64,000 nucleotides of DNA from Phlebopus portentosus (GCA_037892935.1 JAYXKI010000003.1:1-64000); one strand, 5' to 3'; counted from the stretch's first letter, positions 10,518 to 23,144 are shown. Numbers and translations are program-made. Notes: generated by a model not told the origin, from the letters alone.

Positions 10518-12119
10518 ATGTTTTCCTCAACATCTTTGATCAGCGCCGTGCTGCTTGCTCTATCCGTGGCAGCGGGCCCTGTTGTCCTAATACGAGAACC
10601 GAGTCTCACTCTGCCCATCGTACGTCGGTTCAATTTAACCGGGACTACCATTGCGGATGCAGATCGGGCGCGCGCAGTTCATCTGAAAGACAACGGCAAG
10701 AAGCTCAAGTCGGACTCTCAGCACTATCGTCGCCAGTCGTCTTTTAACGTAACGAACACTGCGGTGACTTACACTGCCGATGGTAAGCCGGCTTTCGATG
10801 CTCTTCTTTACAGTTGCTGATCTCGCCTCATTCGATAGTCGGGGTTGGCAGTCCTGCTACGACGTATTCTCTTCTTATTGATACCGGAAGCAGGTAAGTA
10901 ATTGTTTGTATGTAGACAAGTGATGAAACGCTGATTCCCCCTGTTTTTAGTAATACCTGGGTTGGAGGTTTGTAATCACTTACATGGCTTTTGGTCCTAT
11001 ATGACGGCCTAGTTTAGCGGACAAGGCATATGTGCAAACCTCAACATCTGAGAATACAGGGAAGAGCGTGTCAGTAACATATGGATCTGGCTCATTTTCC
11101 GGTACAGAATGTACGTTTACTATGCATATGACTTCGGGATACAACTAATGACCGTCCTGATAGACAATGATACGGTGACACTTTCTTCCGATTTAGTTAT
11201 TACGGGACAGGGAGTTGGTGTAGCTTCCACGTCTTCTGGATTTGAGGGGGTCGATGGGATCCTAGGTTTAGGGCCTGTAGATCTGACTGGTAGGCCTTTC
11301 TAAATTACAACTGTCATGATTTCTAATGCACTATAGAGGGAACGGTCTCTGGCGGCGGAACTGTACCAACAGTTACAGATAATCTCCTTTCACAGGGAAC
11401 CATTACCGAGGAAGTTGTTGGTGTATACTATGCACCAACGACAGTGGAATCAACTACAAACGGTGAACTTACATTTGGCGGAGTGGACACAAGTAAGACC
11501 ACCAGTAATATGTCATACGTCGCAATCACTTCTACGTCTCCTGCGTCTGCCTACTGGGGTGTGGATCAAAGTATTACGTATGGTTCAAGCGGCACGGAGG
11601 TTCTGTCCTCTACTGCTGGCATCGTTGACACAGGTTTGTCTTCTTTATAGTCTGAGCCCTTCGGAGATAACTTTCCCTTCAGGAACTACCTTGGTACTTT
11701 TAGCGACTGATGCATATAATACCTATGTATCTCTTACTGGAGCGACTCTGGACAATTCGGTTGGTCTGTTGAGCATCTCGAGCTCGGATTACGAAAACCT
11801 TCAGAGCCTATTTTTCAATATCGGTAACCAGACTTACGAACTAACCGCGAACGCCCAAACATGGCCACGCTCATTGAATACTGCAATTGGAGGCTCATCG
11901 AATGCGATTTACCTCATCGTTTCAGATGTAAGTGCTAGTCACCGCACAGAGGAACTATCGGTGTTAACATGAACGCTGCAGCTCGGCTCGGATAGTGGCG
12001 AAGGACTCGATTTCATCAACGGCTATACATTCCTCGAGCGCTTCTACTCTGTCTACGACACGACGAATAGTAGGGTTGGCTTTGCGACTACAGAGCATAC
12101 GACAGATACCTCAAATTAG
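10518..12119 (+). CDS. Secreted pepsin-type aspartic protease (polyporopepsin-like, family A1)
   Basis: Eight exons are inferred: 10518-10782, 10839-10893, 10951-10967, 11018-11110, 11164-11289, 11337-11633, 11683-11927 and 11982-12119, giving 411 residues. The third exon is only 17 nt. A signal peptide (MFSSTSLISAVLLALSVAAG) and a propeptide of about 70 residues ending near the basic pair in HYRRQS precede the mature enzyme. Both catalytic aspartates are intact, in LLIDTGSSNTWVG and GIVDTGTTLV. The flap region VTYGSGSFSGTEY is present. The C-terminal part (GSDSGEGLDFINGYTFLERF) closely resembles polyporopepsin of wood-rotting basidiomycetes. The enzyme would be secreted and active at acid pH in protein degradation. 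The model has no defects. Confidence 0.93.
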
Positions 12120-13027
12120 CCTCGCTTTCTTTCTCTTGTGAAACTGATATTTTTCAGTAACAACTGGGCTATTCTTTTCCCCTCTGTTGGTGTATCTGAC
12201 CCGAATGTAATTTTTATGGAATACAAGACGCTGATATCCGTGTGAAGAGTGCATTGGCGCATGGTAAGAAGGCGTGGTAGATGGCATTGACCGTCATTGA
12301 CTAATTGCTTTGATATGCGATGTTGCCCGAGATACTGGAATAACATCTTTCGCTGTTTTCGGTAAGCGTGAAGATCGGAAGAAAGTAGGACGTCAATATT
12401 AATATTCGGAATCCTTGTATACGTCACTGGCAGGATGCCTTAGACGATAAGTCGTGCTTGCATCTACTCGAGGCCTTGAAGCCTAGTACAGCCTATGCGA
12501 CTCAGCGCTGCAGTATGCACCAGTGGCGTACGTACATTTACTAATGGAAAGACATCTTAAACGGAAAATGAACGTGACCGGGTGATAGGCAGATAGAGGA
12601 ACTTCATGCATGACAGAGTGTGTACTGGAGATGGGCATCAAGATCTCCGTACGCTCCTGATCTCAAGAAAAGATCGGTTCGTATACTGGCTGTGAGCAAT
12701 ACATAACGGACTGATTGAAGTATGCATTGGATCACACGTTACAACTCGTGGACCAAGTCTTTGTCAATGGTCAAAGGCGTTGAACAAGGTTGCAGACACT
12801 GGTGTAATTCTGCTAAGGAATGGTGGCTTTGCTGGGGGGTTTGAAAAGCCAGTCGTTATCCGCTATTGCCGTTGTGTCGCCTTTGCCCTCTCCCGGCTAC
12901 TCCGTCACCTTACAATCTCGAAAAGTAATTCAGAAACCCTCACGCGAGTGAATTGGAAAAGTCGGGAAGAGAACACAAGCAAGAAATGACTACATGCGCA
13001 TCCAGTGCGTCTGGGCTAATCGGATCA

Positions 13028-13419
13028 TTAGGATAAATCCAAGATACTGGCTAGCCATTTCCACCCTCCACTTGAATCTGCAACCCGCCCAAGACTGAAT
13101 ATGCACGACAGAAAGCGAACCATGACGGATGAAATCTGATGGCACTCTTTGACGATAGAAAATCCCCCATTTCCTTGATCCTGAATACCCTTTACGAAGT
13201 CATACAAGCTCCATGGCTTGTCATGAACCTCGATCTGACTCTTCTCAGCAGCCAAATCTTTGATAGCTTCATACGAAAAAGGCTATTATGCATCGAACCA
13301 TATGGATGAAATCGAGCATCGATGCCTTTCAATAAATCACGCAAGCTATTGTGAACAAGAAAAAGGACGTGCCTTTCTCCCAGGGAATTCAGCCCTGCAA
13401 TGTCCAAGTTGACCGACAT
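13028..13419 (-). pseudogene. Possible relic of an unknown protein-coding gene
   Basis: Two overlapping minus-strand frames read as one protein if a shift is allowed at a T5 run near 13275. The first starts MSVNLDIAGLNSLGERHVLF (13419 downward). The second continues YEAIKDLAAEKSQIEVHDKP and ends at the stop at 13028. Both halves have ordinary protein composition, which is rare in this region. No family is recognised. Alternatives are an intron I did not find or chance openness. Confidence 0.3.
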
Positions 13420-15493
13420 CGGTCAAGCGTACGATCGAAGCTAATGATCTCTTATCGACGCGAGAATATTTCCGCGGTTTATCACAGACTATAGACTTTG
13501 CATCCTCACGAGGCAAGGGTCACACATCGTCCCTGTCAAGGAGAGCCAGACTTTGTAAGTAAGTAGGTACAAATATTTGGAGAGTAGGCAGACCATTGGT
13601 AGCTATTTGTATTCCATTATCCTATGCGCTACAGTTCCGAGTGGCGCTTGATCCACAGCAAGTATACGTTGGAGGAGGTATCGGGACCTCACGGGTCCAC
13701 TAAGGAAGACCTCTGATGAAACGTACCGTACGTCTAAGGATGTATGTTTAGTAAACACGACGATGGGCATGGATTACTCGATGACGAGAATGAGGGAGCA
13801 CTGAGACTTTGCTAACCCCATTTAGAACAAGACAACAAAGCATTTTCGTTCAGCCCACATGCGAAGTCTGGATTCCGACTCGTGCTGACATCGTCCCTCA
13901 CTTGAGTTGCAGTGTTCTTCTAAATATTCTGCTTCTCTCAAGGGTCGGCTTGATGCATGTACGGTAACGGATGAAAGAACAGACCTCTCGGTAGCAAGCC
14001 GTTCCTGTTACTTACGCCATTCTTTCAGAGGTACTAACCTCCCTGAAGAGAGATGAGGTTCAGCGAGCCTGAAGACGAAATCCACCAAAAGATAGGGTAA
14101 ACAGACACTGACCTGAGCAGGATGGACTCGTTTGAGGGTTCATAGGAGAATGTGTAGACTTAGGATCAGCATCCGTGCGACGTTCCTTGAGAAGATTATG
14201 TTAAACTGGTCATAGCTAAGGAGACCTTTATGGTATTTTCGTATTGACAATAGATTCATAAACGAACGTAGGAGCGATGTGGCTTAAGAGAAATCATTCG
14301 TACACTTAATTATCAGCCATCGATTCAAAGACAATATGCAGGCGCACGTACTTTACATTCGAGTATATTCTGGGTTATCAGTTGTGATCCACATTCTTAC
14401 GCGAACAATGTTCCTCCGACTGGATCTGGGATTTCGGGATTTCGCATCATGGGACTAGTGGATTACATGACCACTATCTGGATGGAAAAAGGTGGCCGGT
14501 AGTGGACTCGGTCTGCGCAAAGCATTCACGCTCGAGTGACACAGTGCGGCCTAGAGGCTTATCATAGCGATGCCAAATTTCATCGTGTTCGATTACTGCC
14601 TTTCAGTGGATCCGTTTATTTGTCTGACAATGTTTGAGAGTAAGTTCGAGTATGCACGATGATTGGAAACGAGAGGTGACATATAGACTGACCGTTGATG
14701 AGTAGCAACTTAGATGCGCGCTGTCAGTGATGAGACCGGCAAACAAAGATGAATCGGCAACTTACCAAATCTAGCGCCAACACCGCGAGCAAGTACAGGC
14801 TGCACAGCATCCACAGATTGTTTGATTTCAGTCTGTTTGATACACAGGTTATAAGTATATCGCCCTTTGGTTATCCGTGATTTATTAGGAATTTCAATAG
14901 ATCGGTTTTGATAAGACTCCAATTGTATACGCATATATATATAACACGTGGCTAAAAGAAGAATTTTTAGGGAATTAGCATGCCTGCCTCTGAGTCGTTA
15001 CTTCCATCTGCCATCAAAATTAAGCTTTCACCAGCCACGAGCATATGAAATTCCGGCTCATGTTCTTGATGTATTATTCGACGTCGTAGTGAACGGATCC
15101 TGAACAATGATCCCGGTGCACTACTCAAGACATCTATCTTTCAAAGTAAGGAAGGCTTGAAGATTTAGATGAAACACTTCGACCAAATAAAGTATGGGAG
15201 AGGAAGGGAGGAAGCCTCATTCAATCAAGATCCTACGATGATGGCGGGTGTTGACTACAAGATTTTCTATGGTCATCGCCGAGAGAGATATTTTAAGCTC
15301 TGCCACGCGCTGAAGAAGACATGTGTGATGCAGAAGCTAGAATCTCGCGTGGAAGGCGGAAAGAAGAACCTTCGCGGAGCTCACAATTGAATTTGGTATG
15401 AAAGTCGGTCATAGTGAAAACTCTACTCTCCAGCGAAACCGTCGAGCAGTTGCTGTACACCATAGTAAATAACGAGGAAAGTGAAAAATCTCT

Positions 15494-15505
15494 CCCCCCC
15501 CCCCC
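15494..15505. repeat. Poly-C homopolymer, 12 bases
   Basis: A run of twelve C residues lies in a non-coding stretch. The length may be imprecise in the assembly. Confidence 0.8.
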
Positions 15506-15733
15506 TCCGCGCCCATCCGCGGCGCGACGCAAATAGCACAAAGGCGATGGAGATCATTGCTGAAATAAAAAAAAAACACGCACAGATTTTTCGAAAGTAA
15601 GGTACTCGATACTCGGTGATGGCGGGCACTTTGGGTCGATGATTCATACTAGGCATTTGCATTTGTCTTACATAGGGGATAGATGAGCTCCATTATGAAT
15701 AGCACTTTCGTTTATGCAAATCAGTCTTTGCCG

Positions 15734-15763
15734 AAAAACAAAAAAACAAAAAAACAAAAAAAC
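15734..15763. repeat. A-rich (A7C) microsatellite
   Basis: Three copies of AAAAAAAC follow a shorter AAAAAC unit. Confidence 0.85.
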
Positions 15764-17429
15764 AAGAGAAGTCCAGATGTGCGTACTAGGGATACCACGA
15801 GCGACGTTTTTCCATCTTCAGTGGTTAAAGGCGATGAACCCCGGTGGGTTGCGGCGTTAAGCTGTATATGAAATACACGAATTTGCCTATGGAAGGTTAA
15901 ATAAACCCTTCAGAAGCTTCCCATAATCCTGATTTGCAGCCAGCTATATGACCAAAATACCGCCATAGTCGCCAGTCTCACCGCCACAAACTGACGCCAT
16001 GAGATAGACGTATAACAGAGCTCCCAAATTCACAAAGGGAAGGCATTGATCACGAAAACTGGCGAGAGAAGCTAGCATAGTAAGCTGATTTGTATAGACC
16101 TGTTTCTGAGGGAAGCTAACGAATATTGGCCGAGTATAAAAGATACTCGTAGACTATACTGTTCGCATTAGCCAACAGCAAAGAAGAGATCGTGGTTTAC
16201 ACCGAAATTATCCCAACAGTTCATCCATGTTCGACTGCCTTCAGTGACAGTCCACATATTCGAAGAAACAACAGGAAACTCGCAGCGAGATAAAATACAT
16301 AGAACCACGGATGCTGAAGCGCATTGGCTCAGAAGATAAGGCGGTTTTGCAAATCTTATGGAAGACTCTGCTCTTACCTTGGCCATGATCAAAATACCGA
16401 CAGGAACGCACATTGTGTCAGCGTAGTACGTTCTTATATAAAAAAATACGTCGACTTACGTACCTTCAGACCTAAATCTGAACGGAAGACGGTCAGGGAT
16501 TTTGTGCGGAGACGAAGATCCTCAAGGTCATGGAGCTATTTTGTGTCCAGCAACTCTGCATGAACTGAGATACTCTCGTTGGCAACAAACTAAAACGCCA
16601 AATTTGCTCAGATTTTTTTGTGGATGAGGAATCCGTCAGAAACTCGGCGAAGAGAGCGCAACGGAATAACGTGGCCAGTCTCGACAAGAAAAAATAGGCG
16701 CATTACGCGAGAAGGTCAAGAGTGAAGAGAGGGAATTTAAGTGGCTAGAAACACGCCGCGTTGTCATGTTTGCTGATGGAGAGTGATGGAGTACTCTTGA
16801 AGTGAAGGAAGTGAGGCACGAGAAGCCATGCGAGCCGACTGATGGGAGGAGAAGACGTTAATTAAAGTGCGCACGACTGGATCGAAATAAGGAAAAAGTG
16901 GAATGTTGAGGCTTTTCTGTTGAGATGACAGCGCCTCAACAAACAGGATTAGCAAATAAACTTGGCGAGCAAACACGTTAATCGGTGCAGGCAGGGCCGG
17001 TAGAGCGGTGTGGACATTGGGAGCAGCATTGGGAGGGGGCCGATGACGTTCGATAAGGACGGGATAAGACAAATAATAGAGATTACACACAAAATTGTTG
17101 GGAGAGGAAAGGAACGGGAACGTTGTTGATGGGAGAATGTATTAGCTGAACTAGCCGAGCCAAATGCGGAGTATTTGCTGTGCTGATGGCGACACAGGGC
17201 GCTATATGGATTGTTTGCACACCGAGAGAGAAGGCGTTGTACTACCTAGAGTGGTGTTCATGGATGGAACAATGGAATAGGAGGGAGAGATAGGAAAGAG
17301 AGATCTGGAATGGACAGCGGAATGAGAAAGAAAATGAGCCTCTAGGAGAGGGTGAGCACGTGTTCAGTATATACCAAATATGTAAAAGAAGATTTGATGG
17401 AGGAAGCGCCGGCTAAAAGAGGCGACAGA

Positions 17430-17530
17430 CCCTGACTCTCTCTCCTTCTCTGCCCCCGACTACTACTATTCTCTCCCAGTTCTGCGCACTCAGTCGCGCT
17501 CGCGCTCGTCTTCGTCGTCCTCGTCGTCTG
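17430..17530 (+). promoter_or_regulatory. Pyrimidine-rich promoter/leader of the zinc-finger gene
   Basis: A CT-rich block (CTCTCTCTCCTTCTCTGCCC and a later TCGTCTTCGTCGTCCTCGTC) lies 170-270 bases before the ATG at 17703. Such CT tracts are typical near fungal transcription starts. No TATA box is evident. Confidence 0.4.
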
Positions 17531-17702
17531 CGGTGAGGGCGCAGTACGCTCGCGTTCTTTTTCCTGAGGTCATCCCGACAAGTATTCCGGGTCGTGACCT
17601 ACCTAACCTCTGCACTCCACGAGAACGAGACAGCTTAACTCAAGACGCGCTGACTTTAGGTACAGCTTTTCTGTTGGCGAGTCGCATAATCGCAGCTGGA
17701 CG

Positions 17703-19838
17703 ATGCCCCGAGCTCCATCTCAAAAGTTGACCCATGCCAGCGCAGCTGCGGGTCATCCTTATGCAATCACCGCCAATCCAGATACATCGCAATCCGTTCC
17801 GACTCCCTCGGCTTCGGCAGCCCATTCCCCGCACTCTCAGCAGCCTCGTCTTAATAACTCGCCACCACCACACATGAGCTCTCTTCTTCCTCCGCAACAG
17901 TCTCAGAGCTCGCTCCAAGGTCCAGAGCAGCAGCAAGGGTATCGTGAAGACGACGCGAGCTCGCGGTTCAGACAACCCAGTCCTCGAGATAACCCTCTTG
18001 CTCAGACCCAGTCACCCAACAGCAGCAAACCTACAGTTAATCAGGGTAATCAGCAGATGAACTCAAGTCACGACTCAATGACGAAGACGTCAAGGGACGA
18101 GCCATCTTCGTCGATGGAACAGTCGCGGGTACTTCCAAACGGAAACACATCCTCCGCCCTTGCTCCCCCTCTACCTCAGGTTCTTCATCTACCCCTGCTA
18201 ACGCGTCAGGGCCAACGTCAGGCGCATCCGGAGGCGCGGGTACAAAGAAAAAGCATGTTTGTCCTACTTGCGATCGTGCTTTCACGACATCAGGCCATCT
18301 GGCGCGACACGCGCGCGTTCATACAGGCGAGCGAAATCACAAGTGTCCTTTTCCCGGATGCGAAACACGTTGCTCAAGACAGGACAATCTACAGCAACAG
18401 TGCGCATATTCTTTTTTCTTCCCTCTTATCCTTAGCTTCTGATAACGTCATGAAAAGTTATCGAATCCACCTTTCTCCTGGCTCACGACGTTCATCATCC
18501 TCAGCAACTCGCGCAGCTATCCGTGCCAGCTGTGCAAAGCCAATGGCAAATACCGCAGCACTTCCAGCACCTCCTGATCTCGACTCTCCGCCGCCACTTG
18601 CACAAGCAACCTTTCCTGCTGCGTCTCTTCCTTCTCATATCCAGTATACCGCGGTCCATCAGCATTATCCTCCTCAAGCTGTCACCCTTCCCCAAGCGCA
18701 TGTTCCGTCACCACACATCGAGCAGCAGTCTTATCACCCACAAACTCCTCCTGTTACGAATGGACACTCTTATGAGAATGGAAATGGCAGTGGGCTAGCT
18801 GCAGATGTCGCTCGAGGATACGGACACGGACATCCAGACAGCCCTGGAGATCGCAGCGGTCCAGCCAGCGCGACTCCGAGTGCAGACGCGAGTCCCGTCA
18901 TCGGTGGCCCCGGGTCTGTTCCTTCCGGATCACAGACATATCCCACCCATCATCAGACGTATATTTACGTACAACATCCAGGATATTACACTCATCCCCA
19001 ACATCCAACATCCGGCCCTCAAACACCCGGTCCTGCTACATATACAGCTCCGTCACCCTCTTCTGGCTTGGATAATCAGTATCCAAATCAGCCGCAGATA
19101 TCGAATTTCTATCAGCAGCATCACTACCCACGAGAGGCTTACATAAATTCCCCTCAGGTATCGACGGGTCCTCTGGCACACACACCTCCAAACTATGCTA
19201 GCCAGAACCCATTGCCTCAACACACTCACAACCAGGGGTATATAGAGCCATCGAAAGGGAAAGCAAAGCGTCGTGGTAGGATGAGCGACGGATCAGTTAC
19301 GAATGGCGGACAGAGTCCGAGTGATAGCCCTGTCGCCGGGAACACACAGGGCCAGACGAATAATCGATCGAACGGTCAGGGTCACAGTAACGTCTACGCA
19401 TATTACGGCATGTCTGCCCCAGCTTCTTCGGGCAATGCAGTACCTCCTGGCAGCGGCGGTATCGCAGGAATCCCGCCTCCCTCTTCGGAATCGTCGCAGG
19501 GCAACACTCGATACAGCGCCGGTGGAAACGGGAGCGCCTTTGGACAGTTCCAACTGCATAATACTCCTCCGCCTCCTCCACCCTTGACTTCTTCTTCTTC
19601 TGTGACGACTGTGTCGGCAGTCTCGTATGCTTCGACTCATACGTCCTATCCAGATCAAAACGTGGAACTGAACAGCAACGATGTGAGCGGTAATGGTACA
19701 CACTCGCCACCTCCGGTGCTCGCTCCTATTCAGTCTAAAAGACCCTCCTATCACGAGTCGCTTCCCAGTCGATTTTCCTATGGCCAACATCCGAACCATT
19801 CCGGTTATGCATCGGTGGGCAAGGAGTACTCAGAATGA
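17703..19838 (+). CDS. C2H2 zinc-finger transcription factor, Nrg1-like; reading frame interrupted
   Basis: Two C2H2 fingers are clear: HVCPTCDRAFTTSGHLARH (finger 1) and CPFPGCETRCSRQDNLQQH (finger 2). The second is completed across an intron at 18400-18457 (GTGCGC...AAG). This pair resembles the fungal repressors Nrg1/Nrg2, which act in the nucleus on stress and carbon-regulated genes. The rest, about 600 residues, is Gln/Pro/Ser/His-rich and disordered. The finger frame is one base out of register with the upstream exon frame (start 17703). The cleanest switch point is a CCCCC run near 18169, where one extra C would join SSALAPP to STSGSSSTPANASG. Other possibilities are a 68-nt GT-AG intron (18178-18245) or an intron nearer 18040. 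Total exon length without such a fix leaves the frame off by one base. Gene identity is sure; the exact model is not. Confidence 0.75.
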   Translation: MPRAPSQKLTHASAAAGHPYAITANPDTSQSVPTPSASAAHSPHSQQPRLNNSPPPHMSSLLPPQQSQSSLQGPEQQQGYREDDASSRFRQPSPRDNPLAQTQSPNSSKPTVNQGNQQMNSSHDSMTKTSRDEPSSSMEQSRVLPNGNTSSALAPPLPQVLHLPLLTRQGQRQAHPEARVQRKSMFVLLAIVLSRHQAIWRDTRAFIQASEITSVLFPDAKHVAQDRTIYSNSAHILFSSLLSLASDNVMKSYRIHLSPGSRRSSSSATRAAIRASCAKPMANTAALPAPPDLDSPPPLAQATFPAASLPSHIQYTAVHQHYPPQAVTLPQAHVPSPHIEQQSYHPQTPPVTNGHSYENGNGSGLAADVARGYGHGHPDSPGDRSGPASATPSADASPVIGGPGSVPSGSQTYPTHHQTYIYVQHPGYYTHPQHPTSGPQTPGPATYTAPSPSSGLDNQYPNQPQISNFYQQHHYPREAYINSPQVSTGPLAHTPPNYASQNPLPQHTHNQGYIEPSKGKAKRRGRMSDGSVTNGGQSPSDSPVAGNTQGQTNNRSNGQGHSNVYAYYGMSAPASSGNAVPPGSGGIAGIPPPSSESSQGNTRYSAGGNGSAFGQFQLHNTPPPPPPLTSSSSVTTVSAVSYASTHTSYPDQNVELNSNDVSGNGTHSPPPVLAPIQSKRPSYHESLPSRFSYGQHPNHSGYASVGKEYSE

Positions 19839-21444
19839 TCAATACGTGTAGCAGCTGATTTATTTCCGGTTTACTCTTGATTTCTTGATTTTCGTGTTCT
19901 TTCGTTTCCTACGCTCTGGTTCTTCCTTGGCATTTGTCTACTCATCTTCTCGCCGATATCTTCTTTCTTCTGAATTCTGCGACTCCTTACTCTACTTTTT
20001 TTCCACACATTCGCAGTTTTCGCGTATACTTCATCTCGTCTTCACTGCGCTGAACATCGCTCTTCCCTTTGAACACACCATTGTTCCCTTTATTCTCCGC
20101 GTTGATCATCACCACCGTAACATCTTTACTAACCTTTTTTTTTTTTTTCATCGCGCTCTAAAAATTCCGGGAAGTTTACCGTGTAGCAAATGTTGCCACC
20201 TCTGTACTCTATTAGTGATCACTTGAATATCCTGTTGTGCCTACTTTGCATGCATACATCGCCTCGCAGAAGAGCTCTGACTATGGCAATATGCTCGACC
20301 TCACACGTTTTCATGACATCTTCCGAGTGATAATAATTTACTGCTACTAGGTAACGATTTCAAAGAACGAGTCAAGGCATACCTCCCGAACGGCTTCGAA
20401 AGGGGCGTACCATGTCTCTTCGACGTAAAGGGTTTGCGCTCCGATTAGGCCAAACGATTCGCAATCGAGGAAGTAGCAGAAGGTCTGAGAAAAGAAGAGT
20501 GTACCTACTTTGCAAATACAACGCATGCAGATGCACACTAACTCCTTCACTGCTGCCTCGCAAGAGTACGCTATTGCAGAACTTACAGTGTAAGCATCCA
20601 CCACCAGCATCCACTACCAGCGGCAGACATATGACATTTTCATCTTTATTAATTGGTGAACATAAATCGCAAAACGATAATAGCTTTCAGATTTCCTCAC
20701 CCTATCCAGGAAGTGATTCTGCAACACTATCCAACGATAGCACCAGAGTATACATCGTCTCATATAGACCATAGCAGTAAGACATGGCTCTAACCGGCCT
20801 GCCCCCGGAATCGCTGCTTCAGCAGCGGAGTGAACCTTGAAAGCTCTAGATAGATGAGCAACGCGATCGCTGCCGTCGAGTATTTTGGCTTCATGAATGC
20901 AGCCCGTTAACCCTGCTCCGATGACGCGCTGAACCCTGAATCGATGAGATTAGAGTCCAGAGGCAAGCCAATACGTGTTGCATCAGGGGTGACATAAACT
21001 TTGAGCTACTTATTGGAAAAGGTCACATCCAATGAGCGTCTAACCTGCAAGTATCATGTGAATAAAACAACATTCGCGGTATTTGAAGAAAGAAGGTGGA
21101 CAAGGACATCGAGTGCTGCGTAAAGGTCATCGCGCGAAGACCGTTCATGCATTTCATATGACGCTTCAGACGATCCCTCGTCAGGAGGATGGCGGACCGC
21201 GGTCACTCGTGAATAATACCGGCTTGGCAATCGTCCGAGATGCCAGCTATGGTTCATTGTTAGTCTCGGGCAGCGACCTTGAGCCTTAGAGGAAAGGAAT
21301 GAACCAGGGCTTCTTGTATTCTCTATTTAATCAGTAGACGATTCTCCAAGATGGACTAGTGTAAATCTATACCAAATGCCGTAGACGTAAATAAATTTTG
21401 GTGCACGTCATCATCGACCTCTACAGCTCAAACCATCCTCGCCT
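19839..21444. other. Intergenic region between the zinc-finger gene and GGC1
   Basis: This is convergent 3' flank. T-rich 3'-UTR-like sequence follows the zinc-finger stop (to about 20200, including a T-run near 20140). A minus-strand frame at 20347-20610 has passable composition but no motif, and I do not call it a gene. Confidence 0.5.
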
Positions 21445-22519
21445 CTAAACATACTTTGAGAACCACGGGATCAAGCTCTGAGCAAGAGTGTAGCTGAATA
21501 CAAGTTTCGGACCAACGACCAAGATCTTCGGCGTCAATCCTTTAAACAACGCACTAACGCCCTCCGTACGTATTAAGTCGCGGAAGACCGTCACACCTGA
21601 GACGCGTGTTTCAAAGTTCGCGTTCTGAATACGCGTTTTGATGACATCTAGAGGTGCTGCGACGGTTATGGAAGCAACGGCGCCGGAGACCGATGCGATA
21701 AAATTTTGTGTCCATGTTGCGCGGCTGTAGTCGGTTACACCCAGGAGATCCTTTGTGGCTGCAGACGCTCCGAAAAGCTAGATACACCTCGATAATCAAT
21801 GAAGCACAGCAAGAAAGGGACAACGCAAACCCACCGCGAAGGAACCTGGTGCATTACGAGCCATAGTCCAACCCCATCCACGGTAAAGTGTTGTGCCCTC
21901 TTCCATGAAGATACGGATCACCCCGCGTCCGCGGAATGCTTCTGGGTTCACTTGTCGTTTGATCTTCAACACATCGAGCGGTAATAAGAGCTAATACACA
22001 ATGTTCAGTAAAAACAGGTATTAAAGAAAAAAAAAATGATAATAAATACGCACCACCTCGCCAATACCTGTCAAACTTCCCGCCGTCGCTTGCATCATCA
22101 TCTTCCCCTTCCGCTCCCCAAAGGTGTTTGTGAAGTTTGTCTTGAAGTGTGAACTTATTAAGTCATTGAACCAAGGTTGCCCTCCAAACTTGTATATCCG
22201 TTGAGATACTTTGTATCCAGCAGCATATCCGAGTCCGGGGAAGAGCGAGAGTAGCCTTTTCCCTAACGGCGCAGTTGCTTGTTCCCGGAAGATGACCTTT
22301 GTGAGGTTTCCCCATACTTTGTTCTTATTGCTCATCAACCGCTTAGCGATGGTATCAACCGGGTGGAACACGAGCAGTTCCGCGACGCCTATCTCAAAGA
22401 GACCATCTCAGAACCTCCGTGAGTGATGTTGAATCATAAGGATCCTTACCTGATGTGCCGGACCCCAGAATACGAGCAGCACCGCTATCTTTGCCCTTCC
22501 CTGAAGGAACTGGAGACAT
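21445..22519 (-). CDS. GGC1: Mitochondrial GTP/GDP carrier
   Basis: Four exons are inferred on the minus strand: 22519-22450, 22388-22054, 21990-21835 and 21777-21445, giving 297 residues, the usual carrier length. The protein has mitochondrial-carrier signatures, P-x-D-x-x-K/R in FHPVDTIAKRL, LLPLDVLKIKR and AAPLDVIKTRI. It also has Ggc1 landmarks: LGKRLLSLFPGLGYAAGYKV, RGWGWTMARNAPGSFALFG and a C-terminal GPKLVFSYTLAQSLIP. In yeast this inner-membrane carrier exchanges GTP for GDP and is needed for mitochondrial iron homeostasis and genome maintenance. All introns are GT-AG and in phase, and no defects are seen. Confidence 0.93.
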
Positions 22520-23144
22520 GACTTGATTTTATGTAAATAGAGAAGGGCAAAAAAAAAGCGGGAAATGAAACAACGAGGGACGAAGCAGGTGGAAAAGCTG
22601 TAAAACGCGAAAAAAAAACGAGAGCAAGTTTTTTTTTTCTACCTCGCGCACGTGACTTGAAAGTGACCCGCGTCTCGTAATTTAAAGTCAGATTCGACAT
22701 TCGTCCGGCATATCAGAGTATGAACTCGAGTTACTCGACACGTCCTTAGTCAGTTAGTGAACAGTTTATTTTGTTCGAATTGCATAGTACTAGTGTTCCC
22801 GAAAACAAGACGAATCTGGATGCAACCGGCGCGAAAATCTTGGTACATCATGTAAAGTGGAAGTCTATCGGTATTGTAGGATAACGATCGTAGAATGTCC
22901 TTGTACACCTCGTGTCCGAAATGTAAGAAATAGTAATAAGAATCGAAAGGAGAAGCTAAATGATGGGACTATGGTCATGCTAAGCAGGATGCACGCCGCG
23001 CGACGCGTACGGACTTGCGAAAGTCAACGCTTCAGGTATTCATATGCTCAACGATGGCCGACAAGGATAAGCCGACTTCAACGTACATTAAGAACGATCC
23101 AAAAGTACAGAAGTGACGGTCACACTCACCAAGAATCTCGATAA
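22520..23144. other. Upstream flank of GGC1, no gene seen
   Basis: The stretch just before the GGC1 start (22520-22640) has several A/T homopolymers. The rest has no supported coding frame and is the downstream flank of the small membrane protein gene. Confidence 0.5.

Larger units (their letters stand above)
12120..17702. other. Gene-poor region of 5.6 kb
   Basis: No intact gene is supported between the protease and zinc-finger genes. The region holds one probable gene relic (13028-13419, listed), a 12-C homopolymer, an A-rich repeat, and at its right end the promoter and leader of the zinc-finger gene. The open frames across 14700-17100 are short and have no recognisable motifs. Confidence 0.5.

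Noticed and set aside
20347..20610. Minus-strand frame of 87 codons next to the zinc-finger gene
   Set aside because: Composition is tolerable, but it lacks motifs, partner exons and a convincing start.
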